The notes below the pieces were generated by a model, which saw only the letters and a list, made by a program, of their open reading frames with translations, did not search any database and had not been told where the DNA came from. A stretch of DNA of 64,000 nucleotides, taken from NCBI GenBank assembly GCA_950295325.1, contig OX485806.1:1180001-1244000 (forward strand). Reading direction: 5' to 3'. Position numbers and translations under genes: made by a program. Shown in pieces: positions 23,696 to 34,561 of the stretch. Positions within the stretch are counted from its first letter, which is position 1; each line of letters begins with the position of its first letter. Origin of the DNA: Polytrichum commune (taxonomy: Eukaryota > Streptophyta > Polytrichopsida > Polytrichales > Polytrichaceae).

Positions 23696-23980
23696 TGTCA
23701 CGTGAGGTGACATCGGGGGCTAAGTCACGTCAATTTAGGAGTAAATGGACTCCACTAGGAGTCCATGTATGTTGGGATGAGTAACGGACTCCATTGGGAG
23801 TCCTAGTTAGTTGTTCATCCACTCCATGGATGAACTCCACATAGCATTGGGGTTGTATGGAGAGGAAGGCCTCTTGACTTGCCATTGTTGTCAAGTCAAG
23901 TATTGTGAGTGTGTTTTGAGAGAGAGAGAGCTTGTTGTTGCTTTCTCATGGCTATGGTGTAGTAGATTATGAGTAAAGCC
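23696..23980 (+). repeat. 3' LTR, part before the LINE insertion
   Basis: It matches 14316-14600. The LINE target duplication TGAGTAAAGCC occupies its last 11 bases (23970-23980), and the LTR resumes at 34308. The uninterrupted site is preserved in the 5' copy at 14590-14600. Confidence 0.92.
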
Positions 23981-25285
23981 GAGGTAAGAGGCAGCAACAA
24001 GGTCGGGAGCACCAGCAACCAACCCAAGAGCGGAACCAGCACCAGAAGCGCCAGCAGAAGAAGAGCCCTCATCCAACACTACAGTGATGAAGACGAAGAA
24101 AACACTGCTCCTCCACCTAGCCAATCACTCCCATTTAAAGTGCAGACCACTCCATATCATGATGTCGATATCGACATGCAATTCGAAAACGTCTCCCCCG
24201 AGCATGGAGGGAGCTCCCTTCAAATTTCCACATCGCACGATGAGTACTTGGCCATCCAAGCCGCCATAGCGTTAGATCGACTAGACACCATCAATCTCGC
24301 CGAAGCCACACCGCCCCCACACACACACACAAGCTCTAGGAAGGAGACCGCGAATGACACCCAAAGCGCCAAACGGAGAAGGAGTGAAGTAGGAGGACAA
24401 GCACTCAACTCCGGCCCAAACCATCCTCAACGCACGGGAACCAAGGAAGATATCCCTAGCATTGACATCGTCTCACAAATGTGGCTAGGTTTCTCAATAC
24501 ACGAAGCCATCGCCACACAAAGAGGTATGGAGATCATCCATGAGCATCGTACCAATGATGAATTTACGAAAATAGGAACCCCTTCAAGAGAGGTCATAGA
24601 TTTCAAAATGCTCCGACGGGCATTCCCGAGAGTACCACAACTTTGCTACCCCAATGAGCGCCCGGACGCGGTCCCCGGACATCACCTCCACTTCACGCAA
24701 ATTCCAAGACAAGAGAGGGTCGACCCCACCACCGGCCTATCCGAAGGCTTCCACGTCACTATTCGTTTTGACTATGGATTCAAGAGCATGAATAAGCAAA
24801 TGGCAAGAGGAGCATGCCTTGGAAGACTTCGGTTAATGGACATCCCCCTCGGCTCAACATACTCCAACCCAATCGACATCGGCATCAACGCCGTCACCAA
24901 GAATTGGGCGGGATTCATTAAGGTACACCTCAAAAACCCACAAAAAGATGGTATGGCACTCCTTAGAGGCCATAGAGCATTTGTCATGGAAATGGAGGAT
25001 GGTGAGAGGGTTATAGGAAAGGTAGAAAAGGGGTATGAGCTAGCCACTAAGGCCCGTAACCTTCGGTTACACCTCAAGGGTGAGACCCTCCGACACGAAC
25101 ATGCTTGCACCATCTTCGAATCACTAGTTCAAGAAAGCTACTACTCCGGTCACCAACATGAGTTTATGGGCTTTACCAAACCCGAACTAGAAAAGAATTT
25201 TGCTTTTCTTACTCTTACCACGGAAGAGGCTAGGGATAAGTTCTTAAGGATGGACTCACCTACAACAATGAGAGGCTACAAGTGA
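23969..25285 (+). pseudogene. LINE ORF1, N-terminal part (RRM-like)
   Basis: The frame is open from ATG at 23969, but that ATG is LTR sequence spanning the insertion edge, and coding sense begins at the first LINE base. The N-terminus is basic and Ser-rich with an acidic patch (SDEDEEN). Middle and C-terminal parts show an RRM-like pattern, clearest in KNFAFLTLTTEEARDKF near residue 410. ORF1 proteins of LINEs coat the RNA and help it reach the genome. Sense then shifts to frame 1 at about 25250-25262 by a one-base loss, and the original frame stops at 25283. Confidence 0.7.
23970..23980. repeat. LINE target-site duplication, left copy
   Basis: TGAGTAAAGCC, repeated at 34297-34307. The single empty-site copy is in the 5' LTR at 14590-14600. 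Confidence 0.92.
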
Positions 25286-26082
25286 GCATCACCCGTGACT
25301 GAGGCGTCGGCAACCCGTCGGAACTTCGCATTAGCACGACCCTTGTCGCTAATAACCTCCCCCAACGCGAGACACAAGCCGCGATCACAACGGCCATCAA
25401 GCAAATTTTTGGAGCGGACAACATCGTGGGCATTAGCTTCGGCAACACCAACCAAGGCACCACCAACAAACAAGCGGGTTGGTGTCACATACAATGTCTT
25501 AATGCCGCGGTCTACACCGAATGGCTCCACAAGTCTACCTACATCCTTGGACGCCGCATCGACTTCATCCCACACCGCGGAAGTATCGACGGAACGGACC
25601 CCAACAAAACGGCGATCCATCTAGTCCAAGCTCCCGTCCGAGAAGCCATCGCGGACAAAATACAAGCCATGGGTAATGCCACCAACACCAATCCACTCCT
25701 CACCGAAAAGTACCTCACAAAAACCATGAAGGAGTTCGAAGAGAAGCTCGACGAAAAGATCGGCTCGCTCACTACCACAATAACCCACCACACGGATCGG
25801 AGACACGAGACAACCACAACAACCATCACCAACCACACCACCAACCTCCACGCGCTCTTAGGGACGATAGCCCAAGAATTCCAACAATCTAACATTCGCA
25901 TGCAAGGCATCATCCACGGTCTCTCCACCACCGCACCGGAAATACTACATAGGACCGCCCCGCTACCGCCACCACACGGACTTCACACGACCGCCCCCCC
26001 CATTACCACTTCAAGCCCCCCCCCGGGCTTCCAAAATAACCCACAAATGTACCATCAAGGACCCCACAACCTTAATGGATAG
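25262..26082 (+). pseudogene. LINE ORF1, C-terminal part (second RRM-like region and coiled coil)
   Basis: Frame 1 continues ORF1 from about 25262, with one TGA at 25300-25302 and TAG at 26080-26082. It has an RRM-like segment around NIVGISFGNTNQ and WCHIQCLNAAVYTEWL, then a coiled-coil-like stretch (TKTMKEFEEKLDEKIGSL). A Thr/His-rich part and a Pro-rich tail close it. The first in-frame ATG (25426) lies well inside the domain, so this is not an independent gene. The final stop overlaps the ORF2 start. Confidence 0.65.
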
Positions 26083-26776
26083 TGCCCATATCGAAAATCA
26101 TAAATGGCTTCCCTACTTTATTTGTTATGTATTGTTGTTTTTTTATAATAAAGAGTTCAAACTATTGTTCATATCCCAAGGATGTCTCTATATGATGTAC
26201 ATTATCTCATCTCACCCACATACCACAAAACATAAAACCACACTAATACCACACTACAAACCCTTCAAACATACCCACACCAACCCCCAACACTTAAAAC
26301 CCCACAAATATACACACAAGACACCCCAAACTAAGCCACCGAACCATCACCTCAACTCCCAATATCATTCAAGAAAAAGACTAATACTCAACATCATAAT
26401 CCTACTATGGCTAAATCACCTCCCCATCACTAACCAAACACACCCTAAATCCACAATAAATCCACAAACACTACCCACACCCTATAAGCACACCCCACAC
26501 ACTCTCAAACCATATAGCCACACACATAACATATATGTCACATCCACATACAAAAGGAATCTAATACCACACCACAAAATCACCACAACCCCTATAGACC
26601 CCCCAATATCCACACCACTTCACCCCCCGCAACAACCACAATTCCAATACCCAAAACATATAGGCATACACCACACCACCATATACATCACATTCTACAC
26701 AACCAAACACCCACACTACAAACATCCAACCATACACAAACTAACTGCATACATTAGAGACTTACACGCACTAATA

Positions 26777-26812
26777 CTTCTTAGCGGTGACATACAACCT
26801 AACCCCGGACCA
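26777..26812 (+). other. 2A-like ribosome-skipping motif 1
   Basis: Encodes LLSGDIQPNPGP in the ORF2 frame, preceded by a helical stretch (KLTAYIRDLHALI). The 2A consensus is D-V/I-E-x-N-P-G-P; here Glu is Gln. Such motifs are known at the N-terminus of ORF2 in some animal and trypanosome LINEs. Skipping between the last G and P would release residues 1-245. Activity of the Gln variant is not certain. Confidence 0.7.
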
Positions 26813-27238
26813 ATCTCACACATTACCAAAAACCTCCCCCAAGAGTACACACAAATACAAGGACACATTTTCATACCCAACTTTATGTATTGGCTCTCCT
26901 ATTATTGCTATAATAAACAGCATACGCTCAACATTTGGCAAACTTGGACACACCCCCAACACATCCACACTACATACCAACAAACACCTCACCAAACTAA
27001 CAACACAACCCAAAAAGATACAATATACCACACGAAAACCCCAAAGTCCCCACACCAAACAAGAAAAACTATAACCTTAAGTATTACAATTACAATAATA
27101 ATACCAAGATACACCACCGCTATCCATCAAATAAACCCCGTTCATACGAACAACTTACACCAACATCAACACACCCATAACAAACACCCACCCTTATACA
27201 AACTAACCAAATATATTATAGACCTCCAAGTACTCATA

Positions 27239-27274
27239 CTCCTTAGCGGCGACATACATCCTAACCCCGGACCA
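27239..27274 (+). other. 2A-like ribosome-skipping motif 2
   Basis: Encodes LLSGDIHPNPGP, 462 nt after the first motif and within a repeated module (KLTKYIIDLQVLI before, IHITKGLPRDYTQ after). Glu of the consensus is His. Skipping here would free a 154-residue middle product and a separate enzyme polyprotein starting at residue 400. Confidence 0.7.
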
Positions 27275-30200
27275 CCCATACATATAACTAAAGGTCTCCC
27301 CCGGGACTATACACAAAGACAAAAACATTACTTTATACCCAATACCACCTCACTTAAACCCTCATATACCCACCTAGAAAACTTATTCTCAACATACCTA
27401 ACACAAGACTCGCCCAACCAAGAACTAACCAACATACACCGTCACAAACCAATACTTTCACAACATCCACTACACTCCCAAATTTATGCCCTCATAATAA
27501 CATATGGACCTACACCACAAATATGCGACCAACAAATGATTGAAGACATCGACCCCCGATGCCTCACCATCCTCAAAAGACTACAAAGATTCCCGGAATA
27601 CACTTCCTCCCACACACAACACTTACACACCATCAACCACCACACACCACCTACTACCATAGCACAAACATACACACACATAAATGAAAAAATAGCCAAA
27701 GGGGAAAACATAACTATGTCTATCCTACAAAAAGAAATACCCCATATACCCCCACAAATACTACTAGAGCTAAGCAAATGTACACAAACCATACATGGTT
27801 ACCACTCCACACATGACATAATACACCCCAACCTCAGCCCGAACACCAACATAGACACGGACAATCACCAAACTTCCACATTAAAAATAATTACCTGGAA
27901 TACAGGGTGTATCAGCTCAAGTTTACCTGGAATCCAAGAACTCGCACGAACAATACATAAAGACCCACATATCATACTCATCCAAGAAACTAAACTCCAA
28001 AAACTAAAATCCACAACATATATAGACAAAAAATTCCCAAACTACAAAATTATATATAATAACTCAAACATCGTAACACCAAACCAAAATAAATATTCTA
28101 GGGACAACCCGGCTAGAGGGGGTACCCTAACTATGATACCTAAAACCATTCATACAAACAAAAATATCACCAAAATCCCCACACCTAGCACAATCTCACC
28201 ATACCTACAAATCATCACCATAAAAAATAAACCAATCACCCCCATACTCCTCATAAATATGTACATGCCTACACACCCCCAAGACCTACACCTAATACAA
28301 GAAATCCAAAACCAAATCCAAACACTAGTACAAAATCATTCAACACACCACATCATACTAGGAGGTGACTTCAACCGAGACATCCTCCTTAAAGGACGGT
28401 CATCCAACGGAATAACATCCCCTCCCAACCCACAAGACCATGAATGGGCTCACTTCACACAAAGACTAGGACTTAAAACGATTAATAACCACGAAACATA
28501 TATAAAGCAAGGGGGACACAATTACACCGCGACTAGCCACATTGATGGATTTTATTCTAACCTCCCAAACCACGCCTCCCTACAAAGCCACACAATCACT
28601 AACCTTAACCAAAATTCGGACCATTACCCGATCCAATTACAATTAGCCCCAAACACTATAATTATAAAAATCAAACCAACACCTAACACCAACCCTAGGA
28701 TCACCTATCCTATATCCCCGATAAATATCCAAAACCTCCTAACAACCTTCCTAGATAAACAAAATCTTAAAATATTAAATCTCGTAGACACGTTACAACA
28801 AGAACAACTCACTCAACTACAATGGGAAGAAGCCCAAAGTAACTTCCAAAAAATCTTAAACTCTCTCAACAATTGTGTTGAGCAAACATGCATGACACAA
28901 CCCACACCCCCTCTCCCCAACCGAGCCAAGATCCAAGGCGGATTCTTCCCAAGAAAGCAACAGAAAATTTGGAAATCACACCTCAAAGTATACCATAGTA
29001 CCCGCAAAGCAATACATGCAGCCTGCCACTACCACCACACACAATTACATAATCACCCCGACATAATGACACTTCTCTTACTCCACAATGTCAACATTCC
29101 CCCCCTCTCCACAAACCCCACCACCCACAAACAATGGATTGAGGACCTAGCCCATATAGGACAAACGGCCAAAGTAGATGCCTACAAAATTACCTCCAAA
29201 CAAACCTCGATCAACTGCAAAATCGCCATCAAGAAATATAGAGCTCTATTCAACACCAAACCCAAAACTATCCACAAAAAGATCTTCCAACCATCAACCG
29301 AAAGCTCGTTGGATTGCATAAAAGACTCCCATGATAACATACTTACCAAATCCACAGAAATAGCCAATGAAATATACCGCGCCCAACAAATATCATTTCA
29401 AAGACAAGCGCCCATTTGCGATGACACCATAGACCACCCACACATATGCATGTGTGCCATACGAAAATATCCATGGCACTCACAAGACAGAATTATACTA
29501 GACAAACGTGGACCTCAAAACCCACAAATAAGCCTCCAATTCACTAGAGAAATATATGACAATTGTGTAAAAAAATTAACCAAAGGTAAAACCCCCGGCC
29601 CGGATAACATCCCCAACGACATCATCAAGATATTACCCCCACAATGCCACACCCTTATATTCTTATTCTTCGTACATTGCTACAAACAGCGGGAAATCCC
29701 AACTGCCTGGAAACACAGTAAAACTATTTTACTCCATAAAAAAGAAGACCCTACCCAACTCAACAACTATAGACCAATAGCGTTAGCTAATACAATATAT
29801 AAATTATATACTAGCACCTTAACAACCCTCCTTACAAACTACGGGGAAAGAAACCGCATACTACACTTCAGTCAAGAAGGTTTCCGCCCACAACGTAATA
29901 CCTCAAGACAAATACAAACACTAATAGCCGCCCTCGAAGATGCACGACTCACGAATAAAGACATATATCTAACATACATAGACTTTAAAAACGCTTTTGG
30001 TTCTATAGACCACGCAAGACTCCTAGCTATCATGGCCGACCTAGGCTACCCCCTAGATGCCATCGAAATAGTAGGCAACATCTATAACCATTCTACCACC
30101 TCCTTCACGGGTAACTTCTTCGGAACCACATCTCCCATCAAAATTAACCGAGGTACCATACAAGGTGACACCCTTAGCCCATATTTATTCATAATCTTTC

Positions 30201-31455
30201 TAGAACCACTCTTAAGATGGCTAGAGAAGGGCAATATAGGCTACCACTTTAGTACGTCCCCATCCACATGCACCACATCGGCATATGCCGACGACTTAGC
30301 CATTATCACCGACAAAATTCAACATATCCAACCTCAAATAACTAAGCTCCAAAAATTCGCCGAATGGGCGCACATGGATCTCAACTTATCCAAATGCGCC
30401 ATCACCGGATGCCCTAATAAGTCCAAACTCAAACCTAATACCTTTAAAGCGTTCATCCAATCCCAAAACATTATGTATAAATCCAAAAACTTCCCAACCC
30501 TTACACAAAATGAGCCATACACATACCTAGGCATCCAACTAGTGCCATCCCTAAAATGGAATCTCCAAAAAGAACTCACCTTAAACAAAGCCAAACAACA
30601 AGGCAAACTACTCGCCGCCTCCCCGGCAAGCTTAAAACAAAAAATCAAAATCCTTAATACCGTCATAAAACCTAGGATTGCCTACGCATACTATGCGGTC
30701 CCCTTTTCAAAGCCCGATATTAAAAAACTTGATAAAATAATCAGTAAAATAACAAAAGAAACTTGCAACATACCAAAAAGTACAGCCAATATCCTCACAC
30801 ACTTACCCCACGAAAACTTCGGCATAAATATGACCTCACTACTCCCATACTACATTCATTGTATAGGTCAGCAACTACTACAAGCCCTCAACGATCCAGG
30901 GCAACTAGGTACCATCTATCAAGGCCTAACCAAATACATATCCGCTAAATACGGAGGTTCCTTACACCTACCCAAACTAAAACAACAAGCGTGCTCTAGG
31001 TCCCCTATAGCACGGACACTATTCCTACTCAAAAGAGAATATGAAATACATGTAACCACCAAAAACAAAACCTTCCCAGTCAAAAAAACTCCACTTGAAA
31101 TAGCATGGAGAACCAACCCCATATACAACACCCTCTCGGACCACTCTAAAATACAATCCCAAAAATACCTAGACAAACTCTATACATATGGCATAACCAC
31201 TCTATCACAAATCTTAAACAAAACTAGCACATCCATCCTTACCTCCGAAGAATTCCGCATCATATACAAAAACGCACCCAAAACCATTAAGGCGGCACTA
31301 CAACAAGCACAAATACTATTCCCTCAACCACAACAACCCGCACCCCAAACAACACCCCAAACAACACAACACTCAACACAAACCACCGACCCCAACCTAA
31401 ACCCAATACTTGGGAACGCCATACATAAAATCATAAAAGAAAAAAACTACCACAA

Positions 31456-33158
31456 GGAAGGACAAATGGGGAGCACAAGCCATCAAAACAACATACTTAT
31501 GCCAATGGCAGACCACGAACAACACCACACATCAATGGCGCACAGAAGAAGACTTACTCCACCCGGACAACATATTCTTAAACCATAACCTATTAACCAT
31601 CACACGATACCACACCGCAACCACAACACAAAACACCACTAACACATATGCCAATTACCTTACCAATACCCAAACAAAAGACACTAAGTTTATACATCCA
31701 CCACTAACAATCACCAACCTCACCCTAAACATCCATGAATGTAACCCCGACAAAGATATCATAACCAACAAACCGTCCATAACAACACACGCATTAGGAG
31801 CAAATATATATGACCAAAAAGGAAACTACATAGCCACCCTTACCCTCGAAAGGTTACATTGGCTATGGAACCAATTCTCTAATAACACCCTTCAACACCT
31901 CACTAACTTCCTACAACCACCACCACAAGATTTTGAAACAGAAATCCTATGGCTCCTACAAAGATACATAACTATACTCCCTAGGAAAAAGCCAAAAACT
32001 ATCCAACCAAACAACCTACACCAAACACTACCCTCCGAAATCACCAAAACACTCATAGAATCCTTCCAAATTACACACTCATACTATTCATCCCCCCTCA
32101 CTTGCCCTACCCAACTCACCCAATATAACTCCCCACACACTCGAGACATACTATTTGGATCAATAGGCAAAGCAAACTCGGCCAAGTGGACAGGGCATGG
32201 ACTAGCGTTCCCCACGGACCACAATACAACCCTCGAAGCCCTCCACTGGGCTAGAATGGCCGCTAAAGAGGATGCACAAACAATCACTATCCTAATAATA
32301 AACCACAAGGATTGGACACCACAACAAATACCACTCACAAACCCGGACATACACATCCTAGCCACAATCCCACCACATACTATAACATACAACCCCACGC
32401 CAGAATGGCCAAAATACTACCAATACACCGAACCATCCCTTACATCAATCATATGCGTACACAACCAAGGAACCATACTAAATAACACCCAAATACCAAC
32501 CGCATTACAAAGAATACTAAAAAACACAACACGTACACACATAGACACCCACCCCATTAAACCCACACCCACACATTACAACGTTAAATTCTCTAACGCA
32601 TGGAAAAATGCCCCTAAAGCCACCCCCCTCCAAACCATAAACACCCACATAATACCCCTACCAAGCACATTCACAAACACATACCCCCTTAAATTCCACC
32701 CACAACAGTGCACATATACGGATGGATCATTCATCCCCCCGACCAAAAACTCCGAAGGCCAAATAGAAGGAAACACTGCAGGATCGGGAGTATATAGCCC
32801 TAACAACAACACAAAAATCTCAGAAAGATTACCAGGCTACCAAAACATACTTAGAGCCGAACTCAATGCAATTCTCATTGCCGTTAAAAATATACAAATC
32901 ACTAAAATAGACACACACATATTCACAGATAGCCTTAACAGCATATATCTAATTAACAACCACATCCACCGCCCAACATCACAACACCACCACCCAGACA
33001 AATTACTCATAGCAGCAATAGTACGACATATATACTGGACCCCACACAAAATACACATACGTAAAGTACGGGCTCATACAGGCATCACTGGAAATGAAAT
33101 AGCAGATGCATTAGCAAACGAAGGAACTACCAAAGAAAAACCGAATACCACCCCATGA
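31456..33158 (+). pseudogene. LINE ORF2 continuation with RNase H
   Basis: Frame 3 carries the ORF2 sense onward from about 31456 (KWGAQAIKTTYLCQWQ) without stops to TGA at 33156. A conserved-looking stretch FGSIGKANSAKWTGHG (about 32154-32201) precedes RNase H. RNase H has catalytic residues at TDGS (Asp at 32721), ILRAELNA (Glu 32859), FTDSLNS (Asp 32928) and GNEIADALA (Asp 33105). RNase H removes template RNA during second-strand synthesis. The first in-frame Met (32256) is internal and not a start. The TGA is probably a decayed codon, because the frame goes on to the endonuclease. Confidence 0.8.
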
Positions 33159-34142
33159 ATACACACTGCCCACTCGACCCCATACTGGCTAGCAAGCTGC
33201 CCAACAGCCACACACGACGGAGCCATCCGTAACTTACGAACATTCATAACCAAAGAACACGAAACAAACGAAACAGACCTAGCCAAACATAAATTCCCAT
33301 ACGTAGACAAATGGCTATCCAATACCCAAATAAACCAAAAACTCTCCAACCATTTTTGGCAAGACGAGAAAATCCCGGATACCCAAATCACCCAAACACT
33401 CAAATTCAGATACGCCCAATATATGGGTAACCACAGGAAAAACATATTTTGGCCTATCACACACCCAAACCCCAATTGCACGCTATGCCATAAAAATGAA
33501 CGTGACACATGGCCTCACCTACTATCCACATGTGAGCATCCATTCCTTAAAGGACTTAGAATTGCACGACACAACAAAGCAGTACATCTCATCGCCCAAA
33601 CACTACAAGCCAACAAAAATACCAGATTCTTTACACTAACAAACGCAGGCCACTTTAATAACCAACCACAAGAACAAACAGTACCGGAATGGCTGCTCCA
33701 ATGCACTTGCCACCCAAACCCATGCCAATGCCTCGCCAAACTAAGACCAGACATCCTATGCATACTCGGAGCACCAAAACAAATACAACCACCTATATCA
33801 CCCTCTCCCGAACATACGATCCAATTCATTGAATTCACATACTGCCATGATAGATTCCCAAAACAAGCCATCACACACAAACATGCCAAATATGACCCAC
33901 TAAATAACATCATCCAAAACAACGGTTGGAAAACCAACCCCCTCATAACCATCACGGCAGGAGTAAGAGGAGCCATACACGAACACTCCATTGAAAATCT
34001 CACAAAAATAAACATCCCAAAATCAAACATCAAAAAATTGATGAAAGACATACACCAAAACACCATCAAATACCTTACCTACTTAGTACTAAATAAAAGA
34101 AAACTAGACAACAAACAAAAACCCGTACCCCCTCCTAATTAA
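33159..34142 (+). pseudogene. LINE ORF2 C-terminus: CCHC finger and restriction-like endonuclease
   Basis: Same frame 3 after the TGA at 33156, ending with TAA at 34140. A CX2CX9HX4C finger lies at 33477-33533 (CTLC ... H ... C), followed by a RHN motif. Then come LRPD (33741-33752), FIEFTY (Glu at 33831), HAKYDPL (Lys at 33888) and ITAGVRGAIH (from 33951). This order matches the restriction-like endonuclease of R2-type LINEs: CCHC, then R/KPD, then an acidic beta strand, then KY and a G-x-R-G turn. The gap between RPD and the acidic residue is longer than usual because of a Pro-rich insert. Together with the upstream APE domain this suggests two endonucleases in one element. Confidence 0.65.
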
Positions 34143-34209
34143 AGATAGCTTGTTTGTATTAAAACCCTAGAGCCCACCTCCCCACAGGAGGCATAAAACC
34201 ATACACTGC

Positions 34210-34227
34210 ATCACGGAATACCGTGAT
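34210..34227 (+). other. Hairpin near the LINE 3' end
   Basis: ATCACGG-AATA-CCGTGAT forms a 7-bp stem with a 4-nt loop, about 70 nt before the 3' end. It could be the structure recognised by the LINE RT to start reverse transcription. That role is inferred from position. Confidence 0.45.
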
Positions 34228-34296
34228 CAGTGCATGGCTAACGGGCTCGCATTCACGCTGGTATCATATACTAGCGTTACTTTTTCTTTTCTTTTC

Positions 34297-34307
34297 TGAG
34301 TAAAGCC
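34297..34307. repeat. LINE target-site duplication, right copy
   Basis: TGAGTAAAGCC, identical to 23970-23980. Confidence 0.92.
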
Positions 34308-34454
34308 TTTGCATTCTTTCTCCACCACTTGCACTCTTGGATTCTCCCTTCGTGGAGTGAGAGATAGTTTGACTCTTGTGTGTGACTTTTAGAGTTTCTT
34401 AAGCTTTGTAAGGAGACATTTTAGTTTCTTAAGCTTGGAGAGAGAAACCCTCAT
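34308..34454 (+). repeat. 3' LTR, part after the LINE insertion
   Basis: It matches 14601-14747 with one visible difference (CTCCCTTCGTGG against CTCCCTTTGTGG). Homology to the 5' copy ends at CCCTCAT, where the sequence switches to segment X by way of CTTGA. Confidence 0.9.
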
Positions 34455-34456
34455 CT

Positions 34457-34561
34457 TGAAGAGGTGGTTGTTTAGCATTTTAGTTTGCTATTTTATTTTG
34501 CTAATTGATGTTGACGCCGACACTCGATCTGTTGTGTTTAACGATCTTAGTTTACACGACA
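34457..34561 (+). repeat. LTR segment X, copy 2, at the outer edge of the insert
   Basis: It repeats 23589-23693 (two differences). Its end ACGACA is followed directly by the GGGT target duplication. In a normal element nothing should follow the end of the 3' LTR, so the insert is permuted. Confidence 0.85.

Larger units (their letters stand above)
26075..31588 (+). pseudogene. LINE ORF2: 2A-like modules, APE endonuclease, reverse transcriptase
   Basis: ATG at 26075 overlaps the ORF1 stop by 8 nt (ATGGATAG). The frame runs 1837 codons. Residues 1-600 are low-complexity, rich in His/Thr/Pro, with two 2A-like motifs (residues 235-246 and 389-400). An APE-type endonuclease follows: TWNTG (W608), IQETK, GGDFNRD (763 on) and SDHYP (848 on). 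The RT shows GPDNIPND, NNYRPIALANTIYK, YIDFKNAFGSIDH, GTIQGDTLSPYLF and YADD at residues 1404-1407 (30284-30295). APE nicks the target and RT copies the RNA at the nick. Near the A7 run at 31440-31446 sense moves to frame 3, so the last 45 or so residues of this frame are spurious. Confidence 0.85.
23981..34296 (+). mobile_element. Dualen/RandI-like LINE, 10.3 kb, inserted in the 3' LTR
   Basis: Bounded by the 11-bp target duplication, with a T/C-rich tail (TTTTTCTTTTCTTTTC) instead of poly(A). It carries ORF1 (RRM-like regions, coiled coil) and ORF2: tandem 2A-like modules, APE endonuclease, RT, RNase H, CCHC and a restriction-like endonuclease pattern. APE plus RLE plus RNase H is the domain set described for Dualen/RandI elements of Chlamydomonas. 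The mRNA-sense strand is strikingly rich in A and C and poor in G and T. Each ORF has one frameshift and one in-frame TGA. ORF1 is open from the first base, suggesting 5' truncation. Confidence 0.85.
14316..34561 (+). mobile_element. Ty3/gypsy LTR retrotransposon with DNA methyltransferase and PHD finger
   Basis: The insert is bounded by TGTCACG at 14316 and ACGACA at 34561 and flanked by GGGT on both sides (14312-14315 and 34562-34565). Without the LINE and its duplication it is about 9.9 kb. Domain order is Gag with two zinc knuckles, aspartic protease (DSGA), C5 DNA methyltransferase, RT (YIDD), RNase H, integrase, PHD finger. RT before integrase makes it gypsy-type. The two 432-bp LTR segments differ at five positions that I could count (about 1.2 percent), so insertion is fairly recent. 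The coding frame is interrupted by four stops and one frameshift. It inserted into the left arm of FB2; the right arm (near 35775) shows the empty site. The LTR arrangement is permuted: see the segments at 23589-23693 and 34457-34561. Confidence 0.9.

Noticed and set aside
31440-31447. A AAA AAC slippery heptamer as a -1 frameshift site in LINE ORF2
   Set aside because: The heptamer is in the right phase for -1, but the continuing sense is in the +1 frame. A one-base slip in the A-run is simpler.
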